Shown piece after piece: positions 52,373 to 63,602 of a stretch of 64,000 nt of DNA (the stretch's first letter is position 1; each line of letters starts with the position of its first letter). The position numbers and the translations under genes were made by a program. This DNA comes from Cryptomeria japonica (Eukaryota > Streptophyta > Pinopsida > Cupressales > Cupressaceae), in the NCBI RefSeq assembly GCF_030272615.1, contig NC_081410.1, forward strand, positions 143,937,349 to 144,001,348. The letters run 5' to 3'. The notes beneath the pieces are model-generated. The model worked only from the letters and a program-made list of their open reading frames with translations. It had not been told where the DNA came from and searched no databases.

Positions 52373-53308
52373 ATGGCAACTAGAGGTGCTATCTTTAAGA
52401 AGGAGAGTCTGAGATTTGATAGAAGTAATTATGCTATATGGAAGAATCAGATGGAGGTGCACTTGAGATGTCTTGGAGAAGATTACTGGAAGATTAAAAA
52501 GGATGCCTATTGTGTTCTTCAAAATGGACTAGATACTGTTGTTGAGATCAAGGATGCCGAAAATAACATTAGAGCTAAGGAAGCATTGTTGAGTGCCCTG
52601 ACTGATTCTAAGATGACTAATGTAATGAGACTTCAGACTATACATGAGATCTGGGAGAAGCTTGATACCTTGTATGAAAGAGATAAACAAGTCAAAGTTT
52701 CTAAGTTGAAGAGTTTGAAAGGGAAGTATGAGATGCTGAAGATGGGAGAAGATGAGAACATAAACTCCTTTATGGCTAAAGTGAATGAACTTGTCCTAGG
52801 TATCAGATGTGTCAGTGGAACCTTTGAAGAAGAAAAAAATGTTGCTAAGGTGTTGAGATTGTTGCCTCCTGATTACAAACATAAGGTAGCAACTACTATT
52901 GATGAGATTTGGAGTGTGACTACTAGAACAAGAGATATGTTGGTCAGAAAGATTGTTGCATTTGAATTGAGTGAGTTTAATGAATCACACAAAAATTTTG
53001 AGACAACATTTAGAGCATTTGTGTTTGGAAAGTAGAAGTATGATCCTGATGAATGTAGAATATCTAGATATGAAAGAGAGAGAAGAGAGATGGAAGAGCA
53101 AGAAAGAGAATTGGATGAGCTTGAAGCATTGATTGCTCAGAGATTGCCTGAGGGAGACAGTAAGTATGATGGAAAATTGCCTCTGAAATGTTCTAGGTGC
53201 CTGGAGAGAATGACTAAATATGATAGGCATGACAAATTGGATAAGCATGATAAGTATGATAGATATGAGAAGCATGAAAAGTATAATAAGCCTTACAAGT
53301 ATAACTAG
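52373..53308 (+). pseudogene. Element C gag
   Basis: The ATG at 52373 starts MATRGAIFKKESLRFD. The Copia gag domain is clear: NYAIWKNQMEVHLRCLGEDYW, VKVSKLKSLKGKYEMLKM and DENINSFMAKVNELVLGI. A TAG at 53033 breaks the frame before a coiled, E/R-rich part. The zinc knuckle is largely missing: KCSRCLERMTKYD compared with the intact CFSCCKIGHFSSRC of copy C', an in-frame loss of 30 bases. A K/Y/D/H-rich tail with DKYDRYEKHEKY follows and ends at a stop near 53308. Confidence 0.88.
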
Positions 53309-53386
53309 AAGTAGAAGCATTAGAAGAACTATTTCTATGTTGTTGATGAAGGTGTTACAGATGAAGAATCATAAGGAGATGAAGTT

Positions 53387-54025
53387 GTGATTATATCTAT
53401 TAAGGAAGATGGACCAATACCTGTTGATTCCACAAGATACACTATTGAGGAGAAATATTTAGCTACTAAAGTTGAAAAGAAAGATGAATGCATGATTGAT
53501 AGTGGTTGTTCAAATCATACGACCGGTGATAAAAGAAAATTTGTAAGTATTGAAAGGTATGATGGTGGAATAGTAAGATTTGGAGATGACAAAGCTTGTG
53601 TGATCTGTGGTGAAGGTTCTATTTCCTTTGATGATAAGCATAATACTAATGATGTCTTATATGTTGAAGGTTTGAAGCATAATATTTTAAGTGTTGGACA
53701 AATGGTTGACAAAGGTTATGATTTACAATTCAAGAATGGAAAATGCAAGATCCTAAATGCCTCCTGTATAGAGATTGCATCTGGAACTAAGACTAAAGGT
53801 AATATATTTCAATTGAATGCTGGTGAGAAAAGTTGTTTGATTGCTCAAATTGACGAGTTTTGGTTGTGGCATAGGAGAATGTGTCATGTTAATTTTGACT
53901 CAATGATTAAAATCCATTCTTCTCAAGCTGTTAGAGATCTACCTAAAATTGTTAAGCCTGGTAATCCGGTATGTAAGGAATGTCTAATGGGTAAGAAAAC
54001 AAGAATTTATTTCAAGAGTAAGTAG
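53387..54025 (+). pseudogene. Element C protease and pre-integrase region
   Basis: The open run contains the Copia protease motif CMIDSGCSNHTTGD (active site D-S-G), NDVLYVEGLKHNILSVGQM, and the GAG-pre-integrase domain LWHRRMCHVNFDSMIKI with CKECLMGKKTR. It ends at a TAG, after which integrase continues in the same direction. Confidence 0.9.
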
Positions 54026-54730
54026 TATACATCAAATGGATTTCTAGATCTTGTCCATATTGGCCTATGTGGACCTACAAATATTAGAAGTGTGGAGGGT
54101 GAAAAATATTTCATGTTATTGATTGATTATTCTAGGATGATATGGGTTATCTTTTTGAAGGAAAAATCAGAAGCATTGGAAAAATTCAAGATATTCAAAG
54201 AAAAGGTTGAGACTGAGACAAGACTGAAGGTGAAATGTTTGAGATATGATAGAGGAGGATAATTTTGTTCTGGTGAGTTTGATTCATTCTGTGAGAAGCA
54301 TGGGATTAGAAGATAATTATCTGCTCCTTGAACCCCACAACAAAATTGAGTTGTTGAAAGGAAGGACAAAACTATCTTGGATGTTGTGAGGACTATGTTG
54401 ATTGAAGGGAATGTTTCAAAGATCTACTAGAGAGAAATTGTTAGCACTGTTGTTTACACATTCAACTGAGTGCATATAAGAGGTGATACTGGTAAGACTC
54501 CTTATGAGCTATGGTTTGGTCATGTTCCTACTATGAGATATTTCATAATTTTTGGAAGAAAGTGTTATATAAGGAGAGATAAGGATATAGGAAAGTTTGA
54601 TGCAAGATGTGATGAAGGAATCTTCTTGGGATATTCAACCAAGATCAAAGCCTACCAGTGCTACAATAAGAGACTGAGAAAGATAGTGGAAAGTGAAAAC
54701 GTGAAAGTTAATGAGAACTATGGAAAATAA
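54026..54730 (+). pseudogene. Element C integrase
   Basis: Integrase core motifs are readable through several stops: LVHIGLCGPTN, FMLLIDYSRMIWV, a LRYDRGG segment followed by a stop, and ENGVVERK-like sequence degraded by a stop. The last part (54470-54730) is an open run with GKTPYELWFGHVPTMRYF and FLGYSTKIKAYQCYN, the usual end of Copia integrase. Confidence 0.85.
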
Positions 54731-54793
54731 ATCAGAGCATGTGGATATGATGATGGTCAACATGTTGTTCTAACACCTATTTAGACTGAAGAA

Positions 54794-55648
54794 TTGAAGC
54801 AGAATGATCCAGTAGAGACAGCTAACCTGGATATTTCTACTGCTGGTGGAGAGGTTCAGGAACTTGAAAATCAAAATAATCAGAAGACTTTGAGGTATGT
54901 GAGATTGAATCATCTTGAAATTCAGATTATTGGTGATAAAAATAAAGGTGTGATGACTAGAAGAAGGCTAGTTGTTGAAGAGATATGTTTGATTTCCAAA
55001 ATTGAACCTAAAGATGTTGTTGAGGCTTGCAAAGATGAAAATTGGATAAGGGCCATGGAAGAAGAATTGAATCGGATTCAAAAGAATAACACATGGGAGC
55101 TTGTGCCTAGACCTAAAGATAAGAATGTGATTGGTACTAAATGGGTATTCAAGAACAAATTAAATGAAGTCAGTGAAGTTGTCAGAAATAAATTAAGATT
55201 GGTATGCAAAGGATATTCACAGAAAGAAGGGATTGATTATGGGGATACTTTTACTCTAGTAGCTAGACTTGAAGCTATTAGACTATTGCTTGAATTTGCT
55301 TATGAAAATTTCAAAGTATGTCAGATGGATGTCAAGTCAGTATTTTTGAATGGTGATCTTGAGGAAGAAGTCTACATTGAGCAACCTAATGAATTTTCAT
55401 TATCAGATGATGGAGACATGGTATGCAAACTGAATAAAGCTCTTTATGGATTAAAACAAGCCCCTAGAGCTTGTTATGCTAGATTGGATAAGTACTTGTT
55501 GAAATTAGGATTTAATAAAGGTACTGCTGATAGTAATTTATATTTCAAGATTGAGAATAATAACATCTTGATTGTTGAAGTTTTTGTTGATGATATTATC
55601 TTTGGAGGAGATGATAACTTGAGTATGAATTTTTTCGGTGATATGTAG
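54794..55648 (+). pseudogene. Element C reverse transcriptase
   Basis: A 284-codon open run carries the RT domain: WIRAMEEELNRIQKNNTWELV, GTKWVFKNKL, QMDVKSVFLNGDLEEEVYIEQP, KALYGLKQAPRA and the catalytic box FVDDIIFG near 55588. The box keeps both aspartates (F-V-D-D). It ends at a TAG at 55646. The first about 60 residues are the integrase-RT linker. Confidence 0.9.
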
Positions 55649-56536
55649 AAATAATTTAAGATGTCTATGATAGGAGAGATGAAATTTCTCTCAGGTTTGT
55701 AGATTTCATAGACTAGAAAAGGTATTTTTATATCTCAAACTAAATATGTGAAGGAATTGTTGAAGAAGTTTGAATTAGAAGACTCTAAACCAGTTAGAAC
55801 TCCTATGGTGATTGGCTGCAAATTATCTAAAAATGATGAATCTCTGAAAGCTAATCAAACTTTATACAGATATATGGTTGGTGGAATGCTATACTTAACT
55901 TAGAATAGACCAGACATTATGCATGTTGTGTGCATGACTGCTAGATATCAATCTAATCCAAAAGAGAGTCATGTCACTACTATAAAGAGGATATTCAAAT
56001 ACTTGAAAGGGATTGTGGATTATGGTTTGTGTTATTCGAGGAATGATGATTTCATGTTATGTGCTTACACTGATGCTGATTGGGTTGGTGATGTTTATGA
56101 CTAGAAGAGTACCTCCAGTGGTGCATTCTTTTTGGGTAAGAAATTGGTTTCATGGGCTAGTAAGAAACAAGATTCAGTTTCCTTATCTATTGTTGAAGTT
56201 GGGTACATTGTTGCTGTCAGTAACTGCACTTAGGTAGTTTGGATGAAGCAAATGTTGAAGGATATCAAAGTTATCTATGATGAGCCTACTACCATATATT
56301 GTGATAATTCCAATGCTATTAATATGTCAAAGAATCTGGTGCAACATTCAAAGACTAAACATGTATCAATCAAATATCATTTCTTAAGAGAAAAAGTTAG
56401 TAAAGAGGAAGTAAAGTTGGAATATGTGTCTACAAAGGAACAAATTACTGATATTCTCACTAAGCCTTTGCCTACAGATACATTTGTCTATTTGAGAGAC
56501 AAGTTAGGGTTATCCACCCCTCCTGATGGGAACTAG
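55649..56536 (+). pseudogene. Element C RT end and RNase H
   Basis: Continues after stops with VKELLKKFELEDSKPVRTPM, RPDIMHVVCMTARYQSNP, then the RNase H start AYTDADWVGD and SSGAFFLGKKLVSWASKKQ. A TAG interrupts before VVWMKQML. The last open run (56243-56536) has TTIYCDNSNAINMSKN and HVSIKYHFLRE and ends in DILTKPLPTDTF. The RNase H acidic residues are present. Confidence 0.9.
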
Positions 56537-56848
56537 ATGCATTAAGTTGCATCAATTTGGTGGACTTCATAGTCTTATTTTTTGACCAAATTGATATGTT
56601 GGTGTTCCTACTCTATTGGAGTAGTCAGTATGCTTAAGGGGGAGAGAATCATGATTTTCTTATCTAAGGGGGAGAGTAAGTTTGGTTTTTTGTTTTGAGA
56701 ACCTTTGGCATTGTTGTCAAAGAGGGAGAGAAGCATGTGAAAAATTGTTTTATCTGCTTGATCTTAGGGAGAGTCTATTGGAGATATTTTCTTTCTTTGC
56801 ATTGCTTTAATTTCACATCCATATGTTTCCATCAATGCCAAAGGGGGT
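56537..56848 (+). other. 3' non-coding region of element C with several G-rich tracts
   Basis: Tracts cttaagggggagag (56633), ctaagggggagag (56664), gtcaaagagggagag (56717) and the PPT gccaaaggggg before the LTR. No gene. Confidence 0.7.
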
Positions 56849-58127
56849 TGTTGGATATTATTACCACTAGCTAGGATATGTTGTTGTCATTGATGTCAAC
56901 ATATTCCTATGATTTATTGCAACCACCATTGCAGCTTGGTTATTGGGATCATGGTTTGTTGTATGGAGTATTCCTAGTGTCATTATATCATTCTGAATTG
57001 GTTTCAGTGATCCAGGAAGCTTAATTGATCATATCATATCATCTGGTTCACAGTTTGGTTTCTGATCAGTGCTTTGCAGAGTTTGATATTTCCTCTGGTA
57101 TATTCCAGTGTGATCAGATATTGAATTGAGATTTCGGGAGATTGTTTGGGATGTTCATGTGTATCTTCATTTCAGACAGTTTGTGATTTGGTGCTCTACA
57201 AGTTATCTTTCTTCGTGATTATAGTTGTTGTTGTTTGAATGTTCTTGAGGTTCAAATGTTGATCGATGAATATTTGATAAGTGGTGTTGGTGCAGTTGTT
57301 ATTGATGATTTTAACATGCTTGCTAATGTTTCCTAATTATGTCATATTTTTTGTGATGATCGACATTGATCGTTGTGTGATTTTTTGGTGACTTTCATGA
57401 TCTGGTGATACTCTTCATGTTATGCAAGATTCTTGGTGGTGTAGCGTGTTGCAGTTGACCTTGGCATGATTTCCAGTGGTGTTGTGTGTTTGAGCACTTG
57501 GTTTAGGTCCATGTTATATCATGTCTATCATGTATATCATTACATTGGTCAAGGTTGATGAATTGTATAACTATGTGGTATAATCATATAATTTAGGTAT
57601 CGAGGTTGTGTTTGCATTATTAGAGAGTGGTATATGTGGTTCTTAAGAAAATTCATCTTTTAGTATGGTGTATTGAGCAGCTGATTGTTTCAGGGCAAAC
57701 AAATGTGCTTAACCGGAACTATCATCATGCATTAGCAAAAGCTATTATTTTAGTTCATTCCTTCTAGATTGTAGTCTAAATCTTGTTGTAAGTCAGTGAG
57801 ACTTCCCTGAGGGTTGTAGCCTTTCGGGTTATTGTATCTTGAGCTACGATCTCTAGGCAATGTGCCTTAATGCTGGTGCATTCCCCATTGTAATTATTTT
57901 CATATACGACTGCTGAGTATCATCTTCTTGTGAGTAGGTTCCCACTGTTGTTTTTCCCTTAACCGAGTTTTCTATGTCAGAATCTTAGTGTTGTGTGTTT
58001 TTCTATCAATTTACTTATCTTTGTTGTTGTTGTAGTTTATCATATCTATATTTGTGGTTAATTTTGATAATTCGATGAAAATTGATTCACCCACCCTCTT
58101 ACTTTTCCTTCATTGTTGTTTCCAATA
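56849..58127 (+). repeat. Middle LTR of the C array (3' LTR of C, 5' LTR of C')
   Basis: Starts TGTTGGATATT after the PPT and ends CCAATA. It is followed by a PBS, so it serves both internal regions. Confidence 0.88.
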
Positions 58128-59283
58128 ATTGGTATTAGAGCTAGATCCTCTAGAAGAAGCTTGATTGCTTGAGGAGATCTTAGATGTCAACTAGAGGTGT
58201 TATCTTTAAGAAGGAGAGTCAAAGATTTGATGGAAGTAATTATTTTATATGGAAGAATCTAATGGAGGTGCACTTGAGATGTCTTGGAGAAGATTACTCG
58301 AAGATTACAAAGGATGCCTATTATGTTCCTCAGAATGGACCACTTACTGTTGTTGAGATCAAGGATGCTGAAATAACATTAGAGCTAAGGAAGCATTGTT
58401 AAGAACCCTAACTGATTCTGAGATGACTAATGCAATGGGACTTTAGACTAGGCATGAGATCGGGGAGAAGCTTGAGACCCTGTATGAAGGAGATAAACAA
58501 TTCAAATTTTTTAAGTTGTAGAGTTTGAAAGGGAAGTATGAGATGTTGAAGATGGGATAGTATGAGAACATAAACTCCTTTATGGCTAAGGTGAATGAAC
58601 TTGTCCTAGGTATCAAATATGTTAGTGGAACCCTTGAAGAAGATGAAATTATTGCTAAGGTACTAAGATCATTGCCTCCTACTTAGAAACATAAGCCATC
58701 TACTATTGATGAGATCCAAAGTGTGTCTACTGCAACAAGAGATATGTTGGTTGGAAAGAATGTTGCATTTGAACTAAGCGAGTTTGGTGAATCACATGGA
58801 AATTTTAAGACAACATTTAGACAATCTATGTCTGGAAAGAAGAAGCATGATCCTGATGAATGTAGAATATCCAGATATGAAATAGAGAGAAGAGAGATGG
58901 AAGAGAAAGAAAGAGAATTGGATGAGCTTGAAGCATTGATTGATCAGAGATTGCCTAAGGGAGCTAGTAAGTATGATGAAAAATTGCCTCTGAAATGTTT
59001 CTCTTGCTGTAAGATAGGACATTTTTCTTCTAGGTGCCCAAAGAGAATGACTAAATATGATAGGCATTACAAATTTGGGAAGCATGATAAGTATGATAGA
59101 TATGAGAAGCATGAAAAGTATGATAGGCCTTAGAAGTCTAACCAGAAGTACAAGCATCAGAAAAAATATTATTATGTTGTTGATGAAGGTGTTACAGATG
59201 AAGAATCAGAAGGAGATGAAGATCTGTTTATTGCTATTAAGGAAGATGGACCAGTACTTGTTGATTCCACAAGCTTCACTATT
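58128..59283 (+). pseudogene. Second internal region C': PBS and gag, truncated
   Basis: A decayed PBS (tggtattagagc, 58130-58141) follows the LTR, then a gag beginning MSTRGVIFKKESQRFD at 58184. It is homologous to C gag along its length but has frame shifts and stops (58402, 58519 and others). The last run (58723-59133) keeps an intact knuckle CFSCCKIGHFSSRC and a DKYDRYEKHEKY tail. Similarity to C stops at about 59283, within the protease leader, where LINE sequence on the other strand begins. Confidence 0.88.
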
Positions 59284-62200
59284 TGGTCTAATGTGCTTTC
59301 TTTTAACAATAGATCTTGAAATATTCGAGTCAATGTGCCATTTATTGATAATGTCCCAGTCCAACTTGGAAGGGAGAGTGACAGGATCAATCTTACGAGA
59401 AGGGAAAGAAATGATGGAGTTCTCCTTGATAAAGGATTGAATACGATGAGAAACCATAATAGCCAGAGAATATTTGTCTCTAAAGATATGATTACTCCTT
59501 TCCTTCCACACACCCCAGGAAATATGAGGTAGTATAAGATTCCATAAAACCAAGAGAGATTGGTTCTCTAAGGGATAGGATCATTGAGATAAAAAATCCA
59601 ACAAACTGAAGGGGAAACACCAACTAACACACTAGAGATCTAAAAAGTGAGCCCAAATCTCTCGGACAAAAGAAAAATGAAGAAGAAAATGAGAAACATC
59701 TTCAATAGCTTCCTTACAGAGAAAATATCGATTGGGAAAATACAACCCTCATCTACACAAATTATCAATAGAGAGCACTTTATTCTGCATAAAAAGCCAA
59801 AATAAATCATTAACTTTAGGGATAAGGAATTTGTTCTAGAGGAAAGACCAAAAAGGGGTTGGTGCAAAGGATCTAGACTACAAAGCGAAGGATTGAGAGA
59901 CATAAAATCGTCCAGATGAGGAGCCCACCCATACTAGGGAATCCTGAATAGGAAAGGAATGAATGGGATCAAACAAGAGCCATTTATGGAGAGGAAGGAA
60001 CAACAGATCCAACCTAGAGAAGTCAATCCATCTACCATTCCCAATATAATTGGCAACCCAATGACCAATTCGATGTTTACAATTTTCCATCACAAGAGTC
60101 GTCTGACTTAAGTCTTTTAAAGGACAGTCTCCAACCCACCAGTATTCTCAAAAATGAATATTCTAACCATTACCAAGGGACCACATTGAACCTTTGGAGA
60201 TAAGGGATCTAGTATTAAGAATATTCAACCAAAGGCAAGAATCATTCAGGACCAGGAAAAGGCCTTTAAGAATGTCTTGAGGGGAATGGACCAAATGAAG
60301 GTATTTCTTGTGGATGATTAAAGTCCATTCATTAGATTCCTTAAGATCTCTCCATAATTGTTTAGCCAACAAAGCCACATTGAAGTCACAAATATGCTCG
60401 ATGGAAAGATCACCAAGTTTCTTCGAAAGGCAGACCTGATCCCAAGCCACAAGATGAAGGCAATTTTTAGATTCAGTACCTATCCACGAAAAATTCTCCT
60501 AGATTTTCTCCATTCAATCAGCAAAATTGCTAGGGATTTTAAAAAGGCTCATAACATAAACCGAGAGATTCTACAAAGAGGATTTAATCAATTGGAGCTT
60601 ACCATCTTGGATCAACAAATAACCCTTCCAACTCGCAAGTTTATTCTAAAAATGATCAATCAAATTAGACCAAAAAAATCTATAACAGGGCTTGAGCAGA
60701 GTCAGAGCCCTAAATAAGTATTCAAGAAGGAGGCCATTTTGCAGCCCAACATATCAACAATCCTAATTTGTCTATGATTAGGGGTATTAAAGAAGAAGAT
60801 ATAAATTTTGGGGAGACTAATCCTCTGACCAAAACCTTTTTCATACAAAGAAAGAAGTCACTTCAATGATTTAGCCTCTGAGACAAAACTTTCCCTCATC
60901 AACAAAGTGTCATCCACAAACTATTGATGTGAAAAAATTTGAGAATCTAAAGAAGGTTGGAGACATTTAAGCCTACCGGTCTAGAATTCCCTATGGATTA
61001 TCTTACTCAAAGATTCTCCCATAATGATGAACAAAAATGGCAAGATAGGGTCCCCCTACCTGAGCCCTCTAGAGGCTGAAAAGAACCTTGAAGGAGATAC
61101 ATTAATCAACACCAAGAATTTGGGGGTAGATATGCATTGATTAATTTGTTGGATAAAATGATCTCAAAAACCAAAAGCATGAAGCATCTTGATCAAGAAG
61201 TTCCAATCCACCCTGGCATAAGCCTTTAGCAAGTCCAATTTAAAAAAAAACAAAAACCGAGTTTTTTATTTATCGAAAGGGAATGGATATTTTCATGAAA
61301 TGAAAAAATGGAATCCAAAATTTGTCGCCCTAAAACAAAACCATTATGTTGATTTGGGATTAAAAGGGAGAGAAACTTTTTCAATCTCAGAACCAAGATT
61401 TTAGAAAAGATCTTCTAAATAGAATTACATAGACTAATAGGCCTGAACTCTTGAAAACAACTAGCCTCAGGTTTATTAGGAATCAACACAATGAAAGTGG
61501 CATTAATCTCTTTAAGAAGGGTTTGAGATCCAAAGAATTATTGAGAAGTATTCACAACATATTCTCCCACAATAGACCAAAATAACTAGAAGAAAAACAT
61601 AGGGAACCCGTCAAGACCCGAAACTTTATTCCCCTCAAAAGAAAAAATCGCTCTCATGACCTCATCCATAGAGGGGATTATAGATAACTCATAATTCATG
61701 TCTTGGGAGATACAGGTCTGGATTTCATTGAGGATCTCATCTTGAGCCACCAAGTCCAGAGTACCATCAATTGACAATAGATCAGAAAAGTATCGAACAA
61801 CTTCAGAGCTCATCTCCTCCTACTTGTTAGTCCAACAATTATTAACAAAAATCCTCTTTATTCTATTTGTATCTCTATGCTTAAGAGTCGTCATATGGAA
61901 AAATTTAATATTTTTATCACTATTTTTTAGCCAAATGTCTTTAGATCTTTGTTTCCAAAACTCCTCCTCTTTAGAAATGATATCATGCAATTTGGAAAGG
62001 AGCTCCACTTCTTTGTCCATAATATAAGGGCAATATCCTTGGGATTGAATTTGAAGTTGAATATCATTAAGCTCCCTTTTCAAGGAATCTTTTAGCTGAA
62101 GATGTTGCCAAATGAGGACTTATTCCATTTCTGGACATTATCTTTAACATGAGACAATTTCTTAGCCAATCTATACATTGCAGTTCCATGGACCTCAACA

Positions 62201-62973
62201 TCCCACCATTCTACAATCTTGTCAGCAAAATCTTGATTGTGGGTCCACATTTTTTCAAATCTAAACAGGAAATCCTTTCTCCTACTAAGGGACAAGATAC
62301 CCAACACAATAGGGAAGTGGTCACATCCAATCCTAGATAAAGAAGATAAATTGCAAGAAAAATCCATCACCCAATCAGGAGAAATAAGACCCCTGTCAAG
62401 TCTAACTTGAATAAGATCTTACCCGTTATGCCTATTGGATCACATGAACTTAGAACCACTTAGCTCTAGATCTAGCAATCCCTGAGCATTAATAAGGTCC
62501 AAAAGGTCTTTCTTGCTATCTTCAAAGATCAGAGAACCTCCTTTTTTCCAGATTTGAGATAGGAAAATTAAAATTACCCATTAAAATCCATTTCTCATTA
62601 TAGAAAGGTTTCAAAGAATATACCTGGCATTCCTACTATTAGGTGCATATATGTTTGAAATGATACATGATGACCCATCCAGAATATTGGCGAATCTAGT
62701 AGCAATATGATTCGGATTGGAAACAACTGTCATCCCTTGAAAAACCCTTGGATTCCAAAAAGTAGCAATTCCTCCCAAAGCACCATCTGCATCCACATAA
62801 TTAACACCACAATCCTTAAAGATATCCAGTTTCATCTTTAAAATTTTATTAGAGAGCATCTTTGTTTCTTGAATAAGGCACATGCTCAGTCTATGATCTC
62901 GAATTGGATTTGATAGGAGATCATTCTTATGGGGGTGATTCAGCCCCCTTATATTCCATAATACAATCTTCAT
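59284..62973 (-). pseudogene. L1-type LINE ORF2 (endonuclease and reverse transcriptase)
   Basis: Read on the minus strand from 62973. The AP-type endonuclease begins MKIVLWNIRGLNHPHKNDLL with LIQETK, and its GDFN motif reads GNFN near 62570, so a catalytic aspartate is lost. DHFPIV, the SDH-type motif, follows at about 62310. A linker has EEEFWKQRSKDIWLK and FFH, then RT: VSGLDGFPMFF near 61590, FIVLIPNKPEA, EFRPISLCN, and the catalytic FVDDTLL near 60910-60921. After it comes the C-terminal region, with LGDLSIEHICDFNVALLAKQLW, and a zf-RVT-like part (about 59880-60093) with SSSGRFYVSQSFAL. The end around 59500 has WGVWKERSNHIF. Numerous stops and shifts make it dead. No poly-A follows. Confidence 0.88.
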
Positions 62974-63602
62974 TTAGAATGATCAAGGAAACCAATCCCC
63001 ATGTCCTTAAGAGTCTTTTGTGATCCATCAGCAATGTTTGCCTTAATTTTTGTATCTCTACTGAAGAGGTTTGAGGGCCTTCCTACCCCTCTTGGTTCTT
63101 ATCCACAATCTACTCTATATCTATTACAGGTCTTAACACCCATAGATCACGACGCCACCCCAACATTTGAAGAGGGGGAGCTACGATGTTGATTCTTAGA
63201 TCTGACTTCAATAAAATGATTAAGATCCTCAGTCACTGGGCCATTATCCAAAGGGAAATTTGGGTGAGAGGCTTCAATAGAGGAAGAATCTAGTTGACCC
63301 ATCTTTTCCTGAGATGAGCCCATATCCACAATCAAATTCAAGTTCATCTTTGCAACTATAATGGGAACATAGATCCCACAATGACCTTATTTCTCTCAAT
63401 AGGGAAAGAAACCTCCTCTAGAAAAGGATATTCAGAGGGAGGAACCTCAGGAGGAACAACCTCCAAAACTTTAACCATCATCTCCCCATTCAAAATTTTA
63501 CCTTCTTAACTTTGAATACTAGGAACAACTGACACTTGAGGTTGTAAAGTCAACATCTCAAGCGCAGGAGAAAAATCCACTGAAGGAGCTGACTCAGGGG
63601 AT
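62974..63602 (-). pseudogene. LINE ORF1 C-terminal part and ORF1-ORF2 spacer
   Basis: Low-complexity, S/P/E-rich minus-strand sequence with a short open run (63347-63147) starting MNLNLIVDMGSSQEKMG. It is typical of the variable tail of plant L1 ORF1. No motif is recognised. Confidence 0.5.

Larger units (their letters stand above)
50998..58127 (+). mobile_element. Element C: Copia retrotransposon with full domain order
   Basis: LTRs of about 1319 and 1279 bp (TGTTTTGG...CCAACA and TGTTGGAT...CCAATA), PBS tggtatcagagc and a G-rich PPT. The internal order gag, protease, integrase, RT, RNase H is that of Copia. The LTRs are clearly diverged (roughly 85-88% identical by eye) and many stops occur, so it is old. 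No TSD can be tested because a second internal region follows the right LTR directly. Confidence 0.9.

Noticed and set aside
59172-59553. Frames of 113-127 codons across the C'/LINE junction
   Set aside because: They are chimeras of C' and LINE sequence. One minus frame reads LINE C-terminus into antisense gag.
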